DNA of 64,000 bases from Cellulomonas persica (GCF_007989825.1 NZ_BJUA01000002.1:305631-369630); one strand, 5' to 3'; counted from the first letter of the stretch, positions 24,590 to 34,320 are shown. A program made the numbers and translations. The notes: a model not told the origin generated them from the sequence alone.

Positions 24590-25410
24590 GCGAGCCGATC
24601 CTGCTCGGGGGGCATCGACCCGTCGAGCGCCGGGAGACCCTCGGCGCGTCGCCGCCGGTCGACCCGGCGGTCGTGCAGCGCGCACACCCCGAGCGCCACG
24701 AAGTACAGGCCGCAGATCGGCAGCGCGACGACGATCATCGTCAGCGCGTCGGGCGTCGGGGTCATGACCGCCGAGAACGTGAAGGCCACCAGGACGGCCC
24801 AGCGCCACGCCCGGCGCCACGTCTCGGCCCGGCCGATCCCCGCGAAGTTGAGGGCGACCATGAGGACCGGGAGCAGGAACGCGAGCCCGAACGCGAGCAG
24901 CAGCCGCATGACGAAGCTGAGGTACGTCTGCGCGTCGATGAGGTTGGTCGCGTCCTCGGGCGTGAACTCCGTGAGCAGGCGGACCGCGTTGGGCAGGGCC
25001 CAGAACGCGAGCGCCGCACCCGCGAGGAACAGCGGCACCGCGCCAGCCAGGAAGCCGACCGCGTAGCGCCGCTCCTTCGTCGTCAGACCGGGAGTCACGA
25101 ACGCCCACAGCTGGTAGATCCACCACGGGCTCGACACGAAGACGCCCAGGAACAGCGAGACCTTGATCTTCATGTCGAACGACGTCGCGACGCCCGCGAA
25201 GTTCAGCGCGACGATCGTGTCGCGGTCCGCGGCGACGTCCCTCAGGGGCTGCTGCAGGAGGTCCAGCACCGGGACGTAGAGGAACCAGCCGGCGATCGCG
25301 CCGACGACGAGTCCCAGCGCGGCGAAGAACAGGCGGCGACGCAGCTCGAGCAGGTGCGCCCGCAGGGGCATCCGTCCGCCGGGGGCGGACCCCCGACGAT
25401 CGGTGGCCAC
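24586..25410 (-). CDS. tatC: Sec-independent translocase subunit TatC
   Basis: A 274-residue integral membrane protein with six hydrophobic helices, the core of the twin-arginine translocase that recognises RR signal peptides. Marks: MPLRAHLLELRRRLFFAALG at the N-terminus, SSPWWIYQLWAFVTPGL, and a TPTPDALTMIVVALPI segment. A basic tail ends the protein. Translationally coupled to the lipid kinase gene and 7 nt after tatA. Confidence 0.95.
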   Translation of the reverse strand: MATDRRGSAPGGRMPLRAHLLELRRRLFFAALGLVVGAIAGWFLYVPVLDLLQQPLRDVAADRDTIVALNFAGVATSFDMKIKVSLFLGVFVSSPWWIYQLWAFVTPGLTTKERRYAVGFLAGAVPLFLAGAALAFWALPNAVRLLTEFTPEDATNLIDAQTYLSFVMRLLLAFGLAFLLPVLMVALNFAGIGRAETWRRAWRWAVLVAFTFSAVMTPTPDALTMIVVALPICGLYFVALGVCALHDRRVDRRRRAEGLPALDGSMPPEQDRLA

Positions 25411-25417
25411 GGGTCCC

Positions 25418-25732
25418 TCAGGAGGTCGAGCTCGAGTCGCTCTCGCTCGGCCGGTCCGCCGGCGACGGCCGCTCGGCCTGCGGCGAGGCGCCGGGCACCG
25501 GCGGTGCGGCGGGCGCGGTGGACGGCGAGACGGGCGGCACGGGCGCGGCGGGGGTCGTGGGCGCGTGCGTGGCGGGCGCGTCGTCGCCGGTGAGGTCCTT
25601 CATCTCGCGCTTGAAGATGCGCAACGACTGGCCCACGCTCTTGGCGAGGTCAGGCAGGCGCTTCGCGCCGAACAGCAGCAGGATCACCACCACCAGGACG
25701 ACGATGTGCCAACCCTGCAGGTTCCGTGCCAT
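25418..25732 (-). CDS. tatA: Sec-independent translocase subunit TatA
   Basis: A 104-residue protein with one N-terminal transmembrane helix (GWHIVVLVVVILLLF), the FGAKRLPDLAKSVG amphipathic hinge and helix, and a Pro/Ala/Ser-rich tail. It forms the protein-conducting part of the Tat pathway with TatC. The ATG has GAGGGA upstream; a TAGGAT box about 32 nt upstream could be its -10. Confidence 0.93.
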   Translation of the reverse strand: MARNLQGWHIVVLVVVILLLFGAKRLPDLAKSVGQSLRIFKREMKDLTGDDAPATHAPTTPAAPVPPVSPSTAPAAPPVPGASPQAERPSPADRPSESDSSSTS

Positions 25733-25873
25733 GTGAGTCCCTCTTCGCGTCCGGAGTCGCCCGATCCTAACCGGCCGCGGTCGCGCGACGCGCACCCCGA
25801 CGACGCACACGCCACGCGACATGCGCCGCATGTGACGGTCAGCGCCGGCCGGTCGTCGGCACAGGCGGTCGTG

Positions 25874-25935
25874 GGTCCAGGCGGCGGTCAGGTCCAGGCG
25901 GTGATCTGGTCCGGGCGGTGGTCAGGTCCAGTAGG
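25874..25935. repeat. 17-bp tandem repeat, three units plus a partial
   Basis: Three 17-nt units follow each other exactly: GGTCCAGGCGGCGGTCA (25874), GGTCCAGGCGGTGATCT (25891) and GGTCCGGGCGGTGGTCA (25908), then a partial GGTCCAGTAGG. They cover the gap between tatA and the next gene and its last codons. Probably replication slippage; a regulatory role is possible. Confidence 0.7.
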
Positions 25936-26248
25936 TGCGCCAGCCGCGCGCGGTGGCCGCGTGCTGCTCGGCACGCGCCTCGCGACGGGCCCGTCGGTCC
26001 GCACGCAGCCGCCACACCGCCGCGCGGAGCTCGTCGCGGTCCGTGAAGAGCGTGGCCGAGGTGTCGGGACGCTCCCGGGCCGCCAGCTCGGCGAGCTGCT
26101 CGGCGCGCGTCGCGAGCTCGCTCGCGGCCTCGCCCGCGCGGGCGAGCTCACGCCCGAGCGCGACGACCGAGCGCCACAACCGACGGGCCAGGAAGAACGC
26201 GCCGACGAGCGTCCCCACCACGAGCACCGACCACAGGGCGAACCACAC
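25922..26248 (-). CDS. Hypothetical single-pass membrane protein
   Basis: A 108-residue protein with an N-terminal transmembrane helix (WFALWSVLVVGTLVGAFFLA), a helical middle with likely coiled coil (ELARAGEAASELATRAEQLA) and a basic C-terminus ending in a 17-bp-repeat-derived tail. Between pafC (1-nt gap) and tatA, probably co-transcribed. Function unknown. Confidence 0.7.
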   Translation of the reverse strand: MWFALWSVLVVGTLVGAFFLARRLWRSVVALGRELARAGEAASELATRAEQLAELAARERPDTSATLFTDRDELRAAVWRLRADRRARREARAEQHAATARGWRTYWT

Positions 26249-26249
26249 G

Positions 26250-27245
26250 TCAGGCTCCCCCGTGGTCGTCGCGGACGCGCGACGTGCGCGCGAGCGGCCC
26301 GTACGCCGCCAAGGCCGCCCGCGCGGTGCTCGCGACCTCGGCCGCGACCGACCTGGGACGCACGTCGATGATCTCGTTCGCGGCCTGCATGACCAGGTGC
26401 CGTAGCCACGCCGGGCTCACGACGCGCAGGTCGATCTCGAACGAGCCGTCCTCGAGGTTGCGCACCTCCTGCACGGGCGTCGACTCGGCGATCCACCTCC
26501 CCGGGCTCGCGAGGTGCACGGTGACGAGCTCGCCGTCGTCGCCCGGTGCGAACTCGCCGCCGGACTCGACGCGGTGGTGCTCGGCGGGCTCGTCGAGCAC
26601 ACGTGCCGTCAGGATGCGGTCGACCCGGAACAGCCGCTCCCCCTCGACCGCATGGCACCAGCCGAGCAGGTACGAGCGGTCGGTGTCGGTCACGAGCCGG
26701 ATCGGGTCGACGTCACGCTCGGAGGAGACGTCGGCGGCGTTCACGTACCGCAGGTGGAGCCGACGTCCCTCGCGCAGCGACGTCGCGAGCGCCGCCGCGA
26801 CCTCGGGCGCGGCCGCGAGCGTCAGCGACACGTCGACCGTGCCGGCGGCGTCGCCCACCGCAGCGGTGAGCTTCGCGAGCGCCGAGCGGACGACCTGCGC
26901 GCGCTCGTCGTCGAGCGCGCCCCCCAGGCCGGCGTCCAGCGCGCGCAGCGACGCGACGAGCGCGACGCCCTCGCGCGCGCTCAGCCGCAGCGGACGCGTC
27001 ATGTTGCGCGACTCGGTGAGCCGCACGACACCGCGCTCGTACGACGAGAAGTCGAAGTCGATGAGGTCGTACGGCAGGTACCCGGGCGTCCCGCTGACCC
27101 ACAGCGTGTCGATGTCCGCCATGACCTGCTCGCTGGTCACGCCGAACTGCCGGGCGAGCTCCTCGACGGACGCGCCCTCGTGCCGGTCGAGGAACGCCAC
27201 CAGGCCGAGCAGCCGGACCACGCGGTCGCTCGCGCGCTCAGCCAC
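26250..27245 (-). CDS. pafC: WYL-domain regulator PafC
   Basis: A 331-residue protein with an N-terminal HTH (SVEELARQFGVTSEQVMADID) and a WYL domain (GRRLHLRYVNAADVSSERDVDP, then SYLLGWCHAVEGERLFRVDRI), plus a C-terminal extension. With PafB it forms PafBC, the activator of the LexA-independent DNA-damage response in mycobacteria. GTG 27245 overlaps the pafB stop by 8 nt, so coupled translation and a heterodimer are likely. Confidence 0.87.
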   Translation of the reverse strand: MAERASDRVVRLLGLVAFLDRHEGASVEELARQFGVTSEQVMADIDTLWVSGTPGYLPYDLIDFDFSSYERGVVRLTESRNMTRPLRLSAREGVALVASLRALDAGLGGALDDERAQVVRSALAKLTAAVGDAAGTVDVSLTLAAAPEVAAALATSLREGRRLHLRYVNAADVSSERDVDPIRLVTDTDRSYLLGWCHAVEGERLFRVDRILTARVLDEPAEHHRVESGGEFAPGDDGELVTVHLASPGRWIAESTPVQEVRNLEDGSFEIDLRVVSPAWLRHLVMQAANEIIDVRPRSVAAEVASTARAALAAYGPLARTSRVRDDHGGA

Positions 27246-28299
27246 GCTCCACCTCCAGCACCTCGGCGTCGTCCACGGGCGCCCGGTCGAGCACCGCGTC
27301 GAGCGCCGCGGCGCGCTCCAGCAGGTCCAGCACACGTCCCCGCACGTCGGGCGGGTCGAGCACGAGCACCGCGTCGCCGTAGCCGACGAGCTCCTCGGCG
27401 AGCTCCCACGCGTTGCGGAATGCGACGTGCACGACGTCACGTCCGACGACCAGCGGCCCGACGACGGGGTCCTGCGACCAGTCGGGCGCGCCCGGGGGCG
27501 CCTCGATCGCGCGCACGCGCGTCGCCTCGGCCCGCTCGGGGAGCACCGCGAGCGTCGCGATGCGCGCCGGTCCCTCGCGCCACGCGGCCATGGCCTGCTC
27601 GACCTGCTCGGGGCTGGGCGCCGGGAACGCGCCCGGCTCCCCCACGGTCTTGATCGAACCCTCGATGCGGCTGAGCCGGAACGACCTCGTCGCCTGACGG
27701 TCCTGGTCCCAGCCGAGGAGCACCCAGCCACCCCGCCGCGCGATGAGCTGCCACGGCTCGACGCGCCGCTCGCGCACCTCCCCGGTGCTGGCCGCGCGGT
27801 ACGTCAGGCGCACCACCTGGCGCGCCTGCGCGGCGTCGAGCAGCGGCGCGAACACCGCCCCGCCCGACCGCACGCGGGGCGCGAGGCCCGCGACCAGGTC
27901 GGTCGCACCCGGGCCCTGGCCGACCGCGCGCAGCTTCGTGAGCGCACGCGCGGTGTCCCCGCGCATCGTGCGGTCCTGCCACGTCTGGGCCGCGAGCGTC
28001 AGCACGCCGAGCTCCGCCGCGGTCAGGTCGATCGCGGGCAGCGCGTACGCGTCGAGGTCGATGCGGTAGCCGATGTCGTCTCCGTGCCCCGCGTCGGTCA
28101 CCGTCACGAGCGGGATACCGAGGTCGCGCAAGGTGTCCTTGTCGCGCTCGAACATGCGCTCGAACGCCTCGTCGCTCGGGGCGTCGGCGTATCCGGCCAC
28201 GGAGGCGCGCACCTGCTCCTTCGTCATGCGCCCGTGCGTGTTCACGAGGGCGATGAGGAGGTTGAGCAGGCGCTCGGCGGGGTCGATCGGACTGGGCAT
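27238..28299 (-). CDS. pafB: WYL-domain regulator PafB
   Basis: A 353-residue partner of PafC. The HTH region (PAERLLNLLIALVNTHGRMT and FERDKDTLRDLGIPL) is followed by a WYL domain (VRLTYRAASTGEVRERRVEP, then GGWVLLGWDQDRQATRSFRL). No proteasome gene is in the window, as often found for this stress-response pair. ATG 28299 follows a TACGGT box by 7 nt. Confidence 0.87.
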   Translation of the reverse strand: MPSPIDPAERLLNLLIALVNTHGRMTKEQVRASVAGYADAPSDEAFERMFERDKDTLRDLGIPLVTVTDAGHGDDIGYRIDLDAYALPAIDLTAAELGVLTLAAQTWQDRTMRGDTARALTKLRAVGQGPGATDLVAGLAPRVRSGGAVFAPLLDAAQARQVVRLTYRAASTGEVRERRVEPWQLIARRGGWVLLGWDQDRQATRSFRLSRIEGSIKTVGEPGAFPAPSPEQVEQAMAAWREGPARIATLAVLPERAEATRVRAIEAPPGAPDWSQDPVVGPLVVGRDVVHVAFRNAWELAEELVGYGDAVLVLDPPDVRGRVLDLLERAAALDAVLDRAPVDDAEVLEVERG

Positions 28300-28306
28300 C
28301 GGGTCC

Positions 28307-28326
28307 ACCGTAGTGGCCGGTAGCGT
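28307..28326. promoter_or_regulatory. Back-to-back -10 boxes for pafB (minus) and DUF3866 (plus)
   Basis: The whole gap between the divergent starts is 33 nt. It holds TACGGT (28307-28312, minus strand; 7 nt to the pafB ATG) and TAGCGT (28321-28326, plus strand; 6 nt to the GTG at 28333). Each -35 region must lie inside or next to the other gene's 5' end. Confidence 0.55.
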
Positions 28327-28332
28327 GGAGAC

Positions 28333-29484
28333 GTGATCACGTGGCGTGCGGGTGTCGTCGAACAGGTCGGGACGTCGTGGCAGGGGGCCACCGAGCTGAC
28401 GGTGGCTCTGGACCAGCCGTGGGCTGACCCGACGCTGCCGGCGAGGGTCAAGTCGCTCGCGTACCCCGCGCTCGTCGGCTCCCTCGAGCGGGGCCGTCGC
28501 GTGTGGGTCAACGTCTCCGCGCTGGCCCGCGGGCTCGGCACGGGCGGGTACGCGCTGGTCATCGCCCCGGCGGACGGCCAGCCGGCCGACCCGCCTCCGT
28601 CGCCGGGCCACCTCGTCAAGGCGCGCTACACGCCGCTGCAGGCCATGGTGCTCGGCGTCGACGACCAGGAGTCCGAGCACCACGACACGATGCGGGACGC
28701 CGACGACCTGGACGGCCTGCCCGTCGTCGTCGCCGACCTGCACTCCGCTCTCCCCGCGATCGTCGCGGGCGCCCGCCTCGCGGCCGAGCGCGCGGGTCGT
28801 GCCGTGCCGAGCATCGCGTACGTGATGACGGACGGCGGGGCGCTGCCCGCGTGGTTCTCCCGCTCGGTGGCGGGGTTGCGTGACGCCGGCTGGATCTCCA
28901 CGTGCATCACCGCCGGCCAGGCGTTCGGCGGCGACCTGGAGACCGTCTCGGTGCACACCGCGCTCCTGGCGGCCAGGCACGTCGCGGGTGCGGACCTCGC
29001 GGTCGTGGTCCAGGGACCCGGCAACCTCGGCACGGGCACGCGGTGGGGCTTCTCAGGCGTCGCGGCCGGAGAGGCCATCAACGCGGCCGCGGTCCTGGGC
29101 GGGCGACCGGTCGCGTCGCTGCGCGTCTCGGGTGCCGATCCCCGCGAGCGTCACCTCGGGATCTCGCACCACTCGCTGACCGCGTACGGGAAGGTCGCGC
29201 TCGTGCCCGCGGACGTCGTCGTCCCGGTCTTCGACCCGGCCGAGCCCGGGCTGGGACCCCTGAGCGCTCGGGTGCGCGAGCAGGCCGCCGTGCTCGTCGA
29301 GCCGGAGGGCCGTCATCGGCTCGTCGAGGTCCCGGCCGGTCCCGACGTCTGGCACGCGCTCACGACGTCACCCGTGCGGCTGTCGACCATGGGCCGCGGC
29401 CTGGACCAGGACCCGTCGGCGTTCCTCGCGGCGGCCGTCGCCGGGGTCCACGCGGTCGCGCTGCTCGACCAGCCTGCTCGGTAG
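28333..29484 (+). CDS. DUF3866 family protein
   Basis: A 383-residue soluble protein of the actinobacterial DUF3866 family. It starts ITWRAGVVEQVGTSWQGATE and contains SIAYVMTDGGALPAWFSRSV, VVQGPGNLGTGTRWGFSG and LGISHHSLTAYGKVALVPAD. No catalytic motif is established for the family. It always sits beside pafBC or tat genes, which suggests a link to the same pathway, but that is inference. GTG 28333 is fixed by the TAGCGT box 6 nt upstream. Confidence 0.85.
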   Translation: MITWRAGVVEQVGTSWQGATELTVALDQPWADPTLPARVKSLAYPALVGSLERGRRVWVNVSALARGLGTGGYALVIAPADGQPADPPPSPGHLVKARYTPLQAMVLGVDDQESEHHDTMRDADDLDGLPVVVADLHSALPAIVAGARLAAERAGRAVPSIAYVMTDGGALPAWFSRSVAGLRDAGWISTCITAGQAFGGDLETVSVHTALLAARHVAGADLAVVVQGPGNLGTGTRWGFSGVAAGEAINAAAVLGGRPVASLRVSGADPRERHLGISHHSLTAYGKVALVPADVVVPVFDPAEPGLGPLSARVREQAAVLVEPEGRHRLVEVPAGPDVWHALTTSPVRLSTMGRGLDQDPSAFLAAAVAGVHAVALLDQPAR

Positions 29485-29554
29485 CGCGGGACGCCGCAGC
29501 AGCACCGGGCGGCGCGAGTCGGGCGGTCGGGGCTGCTCGGTCGTCGGCGGTGCG

Positions 29555-29983
29555 TCAGTCGTCGCGCTCGGTGCCGCTGCGCGCCGCCACCAGCGTCGAC
29601 AGGCGCTGCGCCTCCGCGAGGGCGCGCTCGCCGTCGGCGCGCTGGATCCCCATGACGGCCAGCGTGTCACCGTCGGCGAGGTCGAGCTGGACCCACGGGC
29701 GGTCGCCGAACCGGACCGCGACCACCTGCGGCCACGTCAGACGCGTCGTGACCATGAGGTTGCGGACGGTCAGGCCGTCCTCGTCGGGCACCGCCGCGAC
29801 CGACGCCTGACGCCAGCAGAACCAGACGATCGCGAGGGCGAAGAGCACGAAACCCGCGACATCCAGCGACGACAACGGCATCAGCACGACGAGCAGCACG
29901 GTAGCGAGCACCACGACGACGGCCAGCGCGAGCGAGGCGATCCGCGCCAGGCGAGGTCGGAACGGCGCGAGGGCCTGCGCCAC
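29555..29983 (-). CDS. PH-domain-like membrane protein
   Basis: A 142-residue protein with two adjacent N-terminal helices (about residues 14-36 and 41-58) and a C-terminal bacterial PH-like domain (GLTVRNLMVTTRLTWPQVVA, then RPWVQLDLADGDTLAVMGIQ). GTG start 2 nt after the hisG stop, so it ends the his transcription unit. Role unknown. Confidence 0.75.
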   Translation of the reverse strand: MAQALAPFRPRLARIASLALAVVVVLATVLLVVLMPLSSLDVAGFVLFALAIVWFCWRQASVAAVPDEDGLTVRNLMVTTRLTWPQVVAVRFGDRPWVQLDLADGDTLAVMGIQRADGERALAEAQRLSTLVAARSGTERDD

Positions 29984-29985
29984 GG

Positions 29986-30834
29986 CTACAGCCGGCAGGC
30001 GTGGATCGAGGTGACGAGGATTGCGCGCGCACCCAGGTCGTAGAGCTGGTCCATGACGCGGTTGGTCTGGTCGCGCCGGACCATGGCGCGCACGGCCGCC
30101 CAGTCGCTGTTGTGCAGCGGCGAGACGGTCGGCGACTCCAGACCCGGCGTGATGGCGACGGCCTGGTCGACGAGCTCGAGGGGGCAGTCGTAGTCCATCA
30201 GCACGAACTCGCGCGCGGTGAGCACGCCCTGCAGGCGCCGGGTCAGCACGTCGAGCCCGGCAGGCACCTCGACGTCGGAGCGTCGCGCGAGCACCGCCTC
30301 CGAGCGCAGCAGCGGCTCCCCGAACACGTCCAGACCTGCTGCGCGCAGCGTCGAACCGGTCTCGACGACGTCGGCGATCACGTCGGCGACGCCCAGCCGG
30401 ATCGCGCTCTCGACCGCACCGTCGAGGCGGACGATCGCGCTGGGCTCGATGCCGCGCTCGGCGAGGCTCGCGCGCACCAGGACCGGGTAGGACGTCGCGA
30501 CCCGCCGGCCGGCGATCTGCTCGAGGTCGGTCAGCGTGCCTGCGGTCGTGGCGAAGCGGAACGTGGAGCGCGCGAACCCGAGCGGCAGGTGCTCGACCGC
30601 GGCGGACTCGGAGTCGAGCAGCAGGTCGCGCCCGGTGATACCGACGTCGACCGTGCCCGCGCCGACGTACACCGCGATGTCGCGCGGGCGCAGGAAGAAG
30701 AACTCGACGTCGTTGTCCGGGTCGGGCAGGACGAGCTCGCGCGAGTCGCGCCGCTGGCGGTAGCCGGCCTCACGGAGCATCTCGACGGCGGGCTCGGACA
30801 GCGAGCCCTTGTTTGGGACGGCGATGCGCAGCAC
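29986..30834 (-). CDS. hisG: ATP phosphoribosyltransferase (long form)
   Basis: A 282-residue enzyme for the first step of histidine synthesis, joining ATP and PRPP. N-terminal [19 protein letters not shown], the PRPP loop region [20 protein letters not shown] and the C-terminal ACT-like regulatory domain ([20 protein letters not shown]) show the long, histidine-feedback-inhibited form. It lies 20 nt behind hisE, the usual actinobacterial pair. Confidence 0.95.
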   Translation of the reverse strand: MLRIAVPNKGSLSEPAVEMLREAGYRQRRDSRELVLPDPDNDVEFFFLRPRDIAVYVGAGTVDVGITGRDLLLDSESAAVEHLPLGFARSTFRFATTAGTLTDLEQIAGRRVATSYPVLVRASLAERGIEPSAIVRLDGAVESAIRLGVADVIADVVETGSTLRAAGLDVFGEPLLRSEAVLARRSDVEVPAGLDVLTRRLQGVLTAREFVLMDYDCPLELVDQAVAITPGLESPTVSPLHNSDWAAVRAMVRRDQTNRVMDQLYDLGARAILVTSIHACRL

Positions 30835-30854
30835 AGGAGTTCCTTCGGACGGGC

Positions 30855-31118
30855 TCAGAGGTGGGCGTAGACGTCGTCGAGCGTGAGCCCGCGCGCCAGC
30901 ATGAGCACCTGCAGGTGGTAGAGCAGCTGCGAGATCTCCTCAGCGGTGCGCTCGTCGCCCTCGTGCTCCGCGGCCATCCAGACCTCGGCGGCCTCCTCGA
31001 CGATCTTCTTGCCGATCGCATGCACGCCCGCGTCCAGCTCGGCGACGGTGCCGGAGCCCGCAGGCCTGGTCACCGCCTTCTGCGACAGCTCGGCGAACAG
31101 CGCGTCAAAGGTCTTCAC
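30855..31118 (-). CDS. hisE: Phosphoribosyl-ATP pyrophosphatase
   Basis: An 87-residue all-helical pyrophosphohydrolase for the second histidine step. The metal-binding helix [20 protein letters not shown] and following [14 protein letters not shown] are complete. GTG 31118 gives the family's normal N-terminus ([11 protein letters not shown]); a TTG three codons earlier overlaps the probable -10 TACCCT (31127-31132). The gene overlaps the pnuC-type stop by 14 nt. Confidence 0.93.
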   Translation of the reverse strand: MKTFDALFAELSQKAVTRPAGSGTVAELDAGVHAIGKKIVEEAAEVWMAAEHEGDERTAEEISQLLYHLQVLMLARGLTLDDVYAHL

Positions 31119-31860
31119 GTCGGCCAAGGGTAGACGGTGCGCCGCGCCCGCCCGTCGCGGGTTCGGGGGCTGGGACGTCCGTCGCCACGACGAGGGGTGG
31201 CGCGAGGCGCTGCGCGCGCCACCACACGACGAACCCGTAGGCGACGACGCACCCGTACACGAGGTACAGGACGGCCGACGGGTAGTAGCCCGCCGAGAGC
31301 AGCAGCGGGACGCCGACGACGTCCACCCCGATCCAGATCAGCCAGAACTCGATCCAGCCGCGGGCCATGCCGTACGTCGCGAGCAGCGAGCCCGTGAAGA
31401 TCCAGGCGTCCGCCCACGGCCCCCACGAGCCGAGCTCACGGAACACCCACGCGAACGCGACCGTACCGACCACGGCCGCCGGACCGAGCAGCGCCCACCC
31501 GCGCAGGCCCGCCCAGCGCGGCTCGACCGCGGGGGCGTCCGGGACGCCGGCGTCCAGCGCGGCCCGTCGGGTCCGGCTCCAGCGCATCCAGCCGTAGACC
31601 GACACGACGACGAAGAACACCTGGCGACCGGCCTGCCCGTACAGGTCGCGGTGCTGCGGCGTGTCGAAGACGGCACCGAGGAACACCGTGAAGAGCAGCA
31701 CGTTGCCGACGATGCCCACGGGCCAGGCCCACACCTTGCGGCGCAGCCCGCCGACCGCCGACGCGAGGCCGAACAGGTTGCCGACGATCTCGCGCCACAG
31801 GATCTCGTGGCCCGCGATCGTCACGGTGGCGTCGAACAGCCACCCCACCGGGCCGCTCAC
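31105..31860 (-). CDS. PnuC-family transporter, probably riboflavin (RibM/PnuX type)
   Basis: A 251-residue membrane protein with seven or so hydrophobic helices and PnuC marks: [26 protein letters not shown], and [20 protein letters not shown]. PnuC proteins carry nicotinamide riboside, but members in FMN-riboswitch rib operons of actinobacteria (RibM/PnuX) carry riboflavin. The gene overlaps ribH (GTGA) as the last gene of this rib operon, which favours riboflavin. Confidence 0.82.
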   Translation of the reverse strand: MSGPVGWLFDATVTIAGHEILWREIVGNLFGLASAVGGLRRKVWAWPVGIVGNVLLFTVFLGAVFDTPQHRDLYGQAGRQVFFVVVSVYGWMRWSRTRRAALDAGVPDAPAVEPRWAGLRGWALLGPAAVVGTVAFAWVFRELGSWGPWADAWIFTGSLLATYGMARGWIEFWLIWIGVDVVGVPLLLSAGYYPSAVLYLVYGCVVAYGFVVWWRAQRLAPPLVVATDVPAPEPATGGRGAPSTLGRREDL

Positions 31861-32333
31861 GCGCGGGTCAGGCCACGCAGCGCCGCGACCGTGGCGACGG
31901 CCGCCTGGGCGGCCTCGTACCCCTTGTCCTCGACCGAGCCGGGCAGCCCGGCACGGTCGAGCGCCTGCTGCTCGTCGTCGCACGTCAGCACGCCGAAGCC
32001 CACCGGCACGCCCGTGCTCACCGCGACGTCGGTCAAGCCCGTGGTCGCCCCCGAGCACACGTACTCGAAGTGCGGCGTGCCGCCCCGGATCACGACGCCG
32101 AGCGCCACGACCGCGTCCGCCCCGCCGCGCGCGGCGACGGCCGCCGCGACCGGGAGCTCGAACGTGCCGGGCACGCGCACGACCGTGACGTCCTCCACGT
32201 GGGCCTCGGCCAGCGCGCGGCGTGCGCCGTCCAGCAGACCGTCCATCACGACGGTGTGCCACGAGGCCGCGACGACGACGACGCGCAGGCCCGTGCCGTC
32301 GACGGTCAGGGTGGGTGCTCCGGCGCCGCTCAT
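31857..32333 (-). CDS. ribH: 6,7-dimethyl-8-ribityllumazine synthase
   Basis: A 158-residue lumazine synthase, the penultimate riboflavin step. Visible: [20 protein letters not shown], the substrate loop [32 protein letters not shown] and the C-terminal [12 protein letters not shown]. Coupled by ATGA overlap to ribBA and by GTGA to the transporter. Confidence 0.95.
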   Translation of the reverse strand: MSGAGAPTLTVDGTGLRVVVVAASWHTVVMDGLLDGARRALAEAHVEDVTVVRVPGTFELPVAAAVAARGGADAVVALGVVIRGGTPHFEYVCSGATTGLTDVAVSTGVPVGFGVLTCDDEQQALDRAGLPGSVEDKGYEAAQAAVATVAALRGLTRA

Positions 32334-33724
32334 GCGAGGTCCTCCAGGGGTGCGTAGGTGTGGTCGGCCCGGTCCGCGCCCGGCGTCGCCGGTGCGGCGT
32401 GGACGGGTGCGACGGGGATGGGGTCCCGCACGGAGGCGGGGTCGTTCGCGGCGTCGAGGTGCAGCACGTGGCCCATCGACGTCGCCTTGGTGCGCAGGTA
32501 CGCCTCGTTCTGCGGCGTGCGGCCCACCTCGAGGCCGCGCACCTCGACGACCTCCACGCCGTGCGCGCGCAGGCCCGCGACCTTGGCGGGGTTGTTCGTC
32601 AGGAGCTGGACGCGCTCGACGCCGAGCGCACGCAGGATCGCGGCCGCGCTGCCGTACTCGCGGCGGTCGGCGGGCCACCCGAGGTCGAGGTTCGCCTCGA
32701 CGGTGTCCCGCCCCTCGTCCTGCAGCGCGTACGCCGCGACCTTGGCGAGCAGGCCGATCCCCCGGCCCTCGTGCCCGCGCAGGTAGACCACGGCGCCGCC
32801 CTGCTCGGCCGCGATCTCGAGCGCCGCGTCGAGCTGCGGGCCGCAGTCGCAGCGCGCCGAGCCGAACGCGTCGCCGGTGAGGCACTCGCTGTGCACCCGG
32901 ACGACGGGCGTCGCGGCCAGGCCGCTCGTCGGCACGAGCGCGACGTGCTCGTCGCCCGTGCGCAGGTCCCGGAAGCCGTGGATGCGGAAGTCGCCGTGCC
33001 GGGTCGGCAGGTACGCGGTGTGCGTCGCGTGCACACGCGGACGGCCCTCGCCCGGCTGCGGGGTCTCGACGACGTCGTCGTGCTCACGCCGCCACGCGAC
33101 CAGGTCGGCGATCGTCAGGAGGACCAGACCCTCCGCCTGCGCGAGCCGGGAGGCCTCGGGGAGCCGGACCATCGAGCCGTCGTCGTTCACGAGCTCCGCG
33201 ATGGCCCCGACGGGCCGCAGACCCGCGAGCCGGCACAGGTCGACGGCGGCCTCGGTGTGGCCCGCGCGGTGCAGGACGCCGCCCGGCACCGCGCGCAGCG
33301 GCAGGACGTGCCCCGGCCGGATGAGGTCGACCGGCCCGCTCGCGGGGTCCGCGAGGACGCGCAGCGTGCGGGCGCGGTCCGCCGCCGAGATCCCGGTCGA
33401 CACGCCGGTCGCGGCGTCGACCGTGACCGTGTAGGCGGTCCGGCGCGGGTCCTGGCTGTGCGGCACCATGAGCGGCAGGTCGAGCGCGTCCGCTCGTGCG
33501 GACGGCATCGGGGCGCACAGGTAGCCCGACGAGTGCCGGATCGTCCAGGCCACCCACTCGGGCGTCGCGGACTGCGCCGCCAGGATGACGTCGGCCTCGT
33601 TCTCCCGGTCGGGCGAGTCCGCGACGAGCACCGGCCGCCCTGCGCGCAGCGCCTCGAGCGCCTGCTCGACGGTCCCGGTCACGACGTCCCCGGTCACGAC
33701 CTCGTCGCGGCGGCGCTCACTCAT
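32330..33724 (-). CDS. ribBA: Bifunctional DHBP synthase / GTP cyclohydrolase II
   Basis: A 464-residue fusion. The N-terminal half makes 3,4-dihydroxy-2-butanone 4-phosphate: [22 protein letters not shown] and [15 protein letters not shown]. The C-terminal half opens [23 protein letters not shown] holds the three zinc cysteines, followed by [15 protein letters not shown]. Overlaps ribE and ribH by 4 nt each. The last 40 residues are a Pro/Ala/Asp-rich extension. Confidence 0.95.
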   Translation of the reverse strand: MSERRRDEVVTGDVVTGTVEQALEALRAGRPVLVADSPDRENEADVILAAQSATPEWVAWTIRHSSGYLCAPMPSARADALDLPLMVPHSQDPRRTAYTVTVDAATGVSTGISAADRARTLRVLADPASGPVDLIRPGHVLPLRAVPGGVLHRAGHTEAAVDLCRLAGLRPVGAIAELVNDDGSMVRLPEASRLAQAEGLVLLTIADLVAWRREHDDVVETPQPGEGRPRVHATHTAYLPTRHGDFRIHGFRDLRTGDEHVALVPTSGLAATPVVRVHSECLTGDAFGSARCDCGPQLDAALEIAAEQGGAVVYLRGHEGRGIGLLAKVAAYALQDEGRDTVEANLDLGWPADRREYGSAAAILRALGVERVQLLTNNPAKVAGLRAHGVEVVEVRGLEVGRTPQNEAYLRTKATSMGHVLHLDAANDPASVRDPIPVAPVHAAPATPGADRADHTYAPLEDLA

Positions 33725-34320
33725 CGGGCCACCGCCGTCAGCAGCCGCTCGGCGTACTTCGCGAGCACGTCCACCTCCAGGTTCACGGGCGAGCCCACGG
33801 ACAGCCCGCCGAGCGTCGTGTGCTCGAGCGTCGTCGGGATCAGCGAGACGCCGAACGACTCGTCGCCCACGTGCGTGACGGTCAGCGAGACGCCGGACAC
33901 CGCGATCGAGCCCTTCTCGGCGACGTAGCGCGCGAGCGGGGCGGGGACAGCGACCTCGACCTCGTCCCACCGCTCCCCCGGGTCGCGTCGCAGGATCGTG
34001 CCGACCCCGTCGACGTGCCCCTGGACGACGTGCCCGCCGTACCGCCCGCCGACGGCCAGCGCGCGCTCGAGGTTCACCGGCGCACCCGGCACGAGCGTGC
34101 CGAGCGCCGTGCGGCGCAGCGACTCGGGCATGACATCGGCCGCGAACGTCCCGTCACCGGGAAGCTCGCTCACGGTCAGGCACACGCCGTCGACGGCGAT
34201 CGAGTCGCCCAGGTGCGCGTCGGACGTGACGAGCGGCCCGCGGACCCGCAGGCGCGCGTCGGACCCCAGGTCCTCGATCGCGACGACGGTGCCGAGCTCC
34301 TCGACGATCCCGGTGAACAT
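33721..34320 (-). CDS. ribE: Riboflavin synthase, alpha chain
   Basis: A 199-residue enzyme with the two internally repeated lumazine-binding domains: MFTGIVEELGTVV with GVCLTVSELPGD, then VNLERALAVGGRYGGHVVQG and, in the second repeat, GSIAVSGVSLTVTHVGD. Converts lumazine to riboflavin. Its ATG abuts the ribD stop with no gap. Named ribE here; ribC in some schemes. Confidence 0.95.
   Translation of the reverse strand: MFTGIVEELGTVVAIEDLGSDARLRVRGPLVTSDAHLGDSIAVDGVCLTVSELPGDGTFAADVMPESLRRTALGTLVPGAPVNLERALAVGGRYGGHVVQGHVDGVGTILRRDPGERWDEVEVAVPAPLARYVAEKGSIAVSGVSLTVTHVGDESFGVSLIPTTLEHTTLGGLSVGSPVNLEVDVLAKYAERLLTAVAR

Noticed and set aside
25874..25935. Repeat array considered as a CRISPR
   Set aside because: Units are 17 bp, directly abutting, with no spacers and no cas genes.
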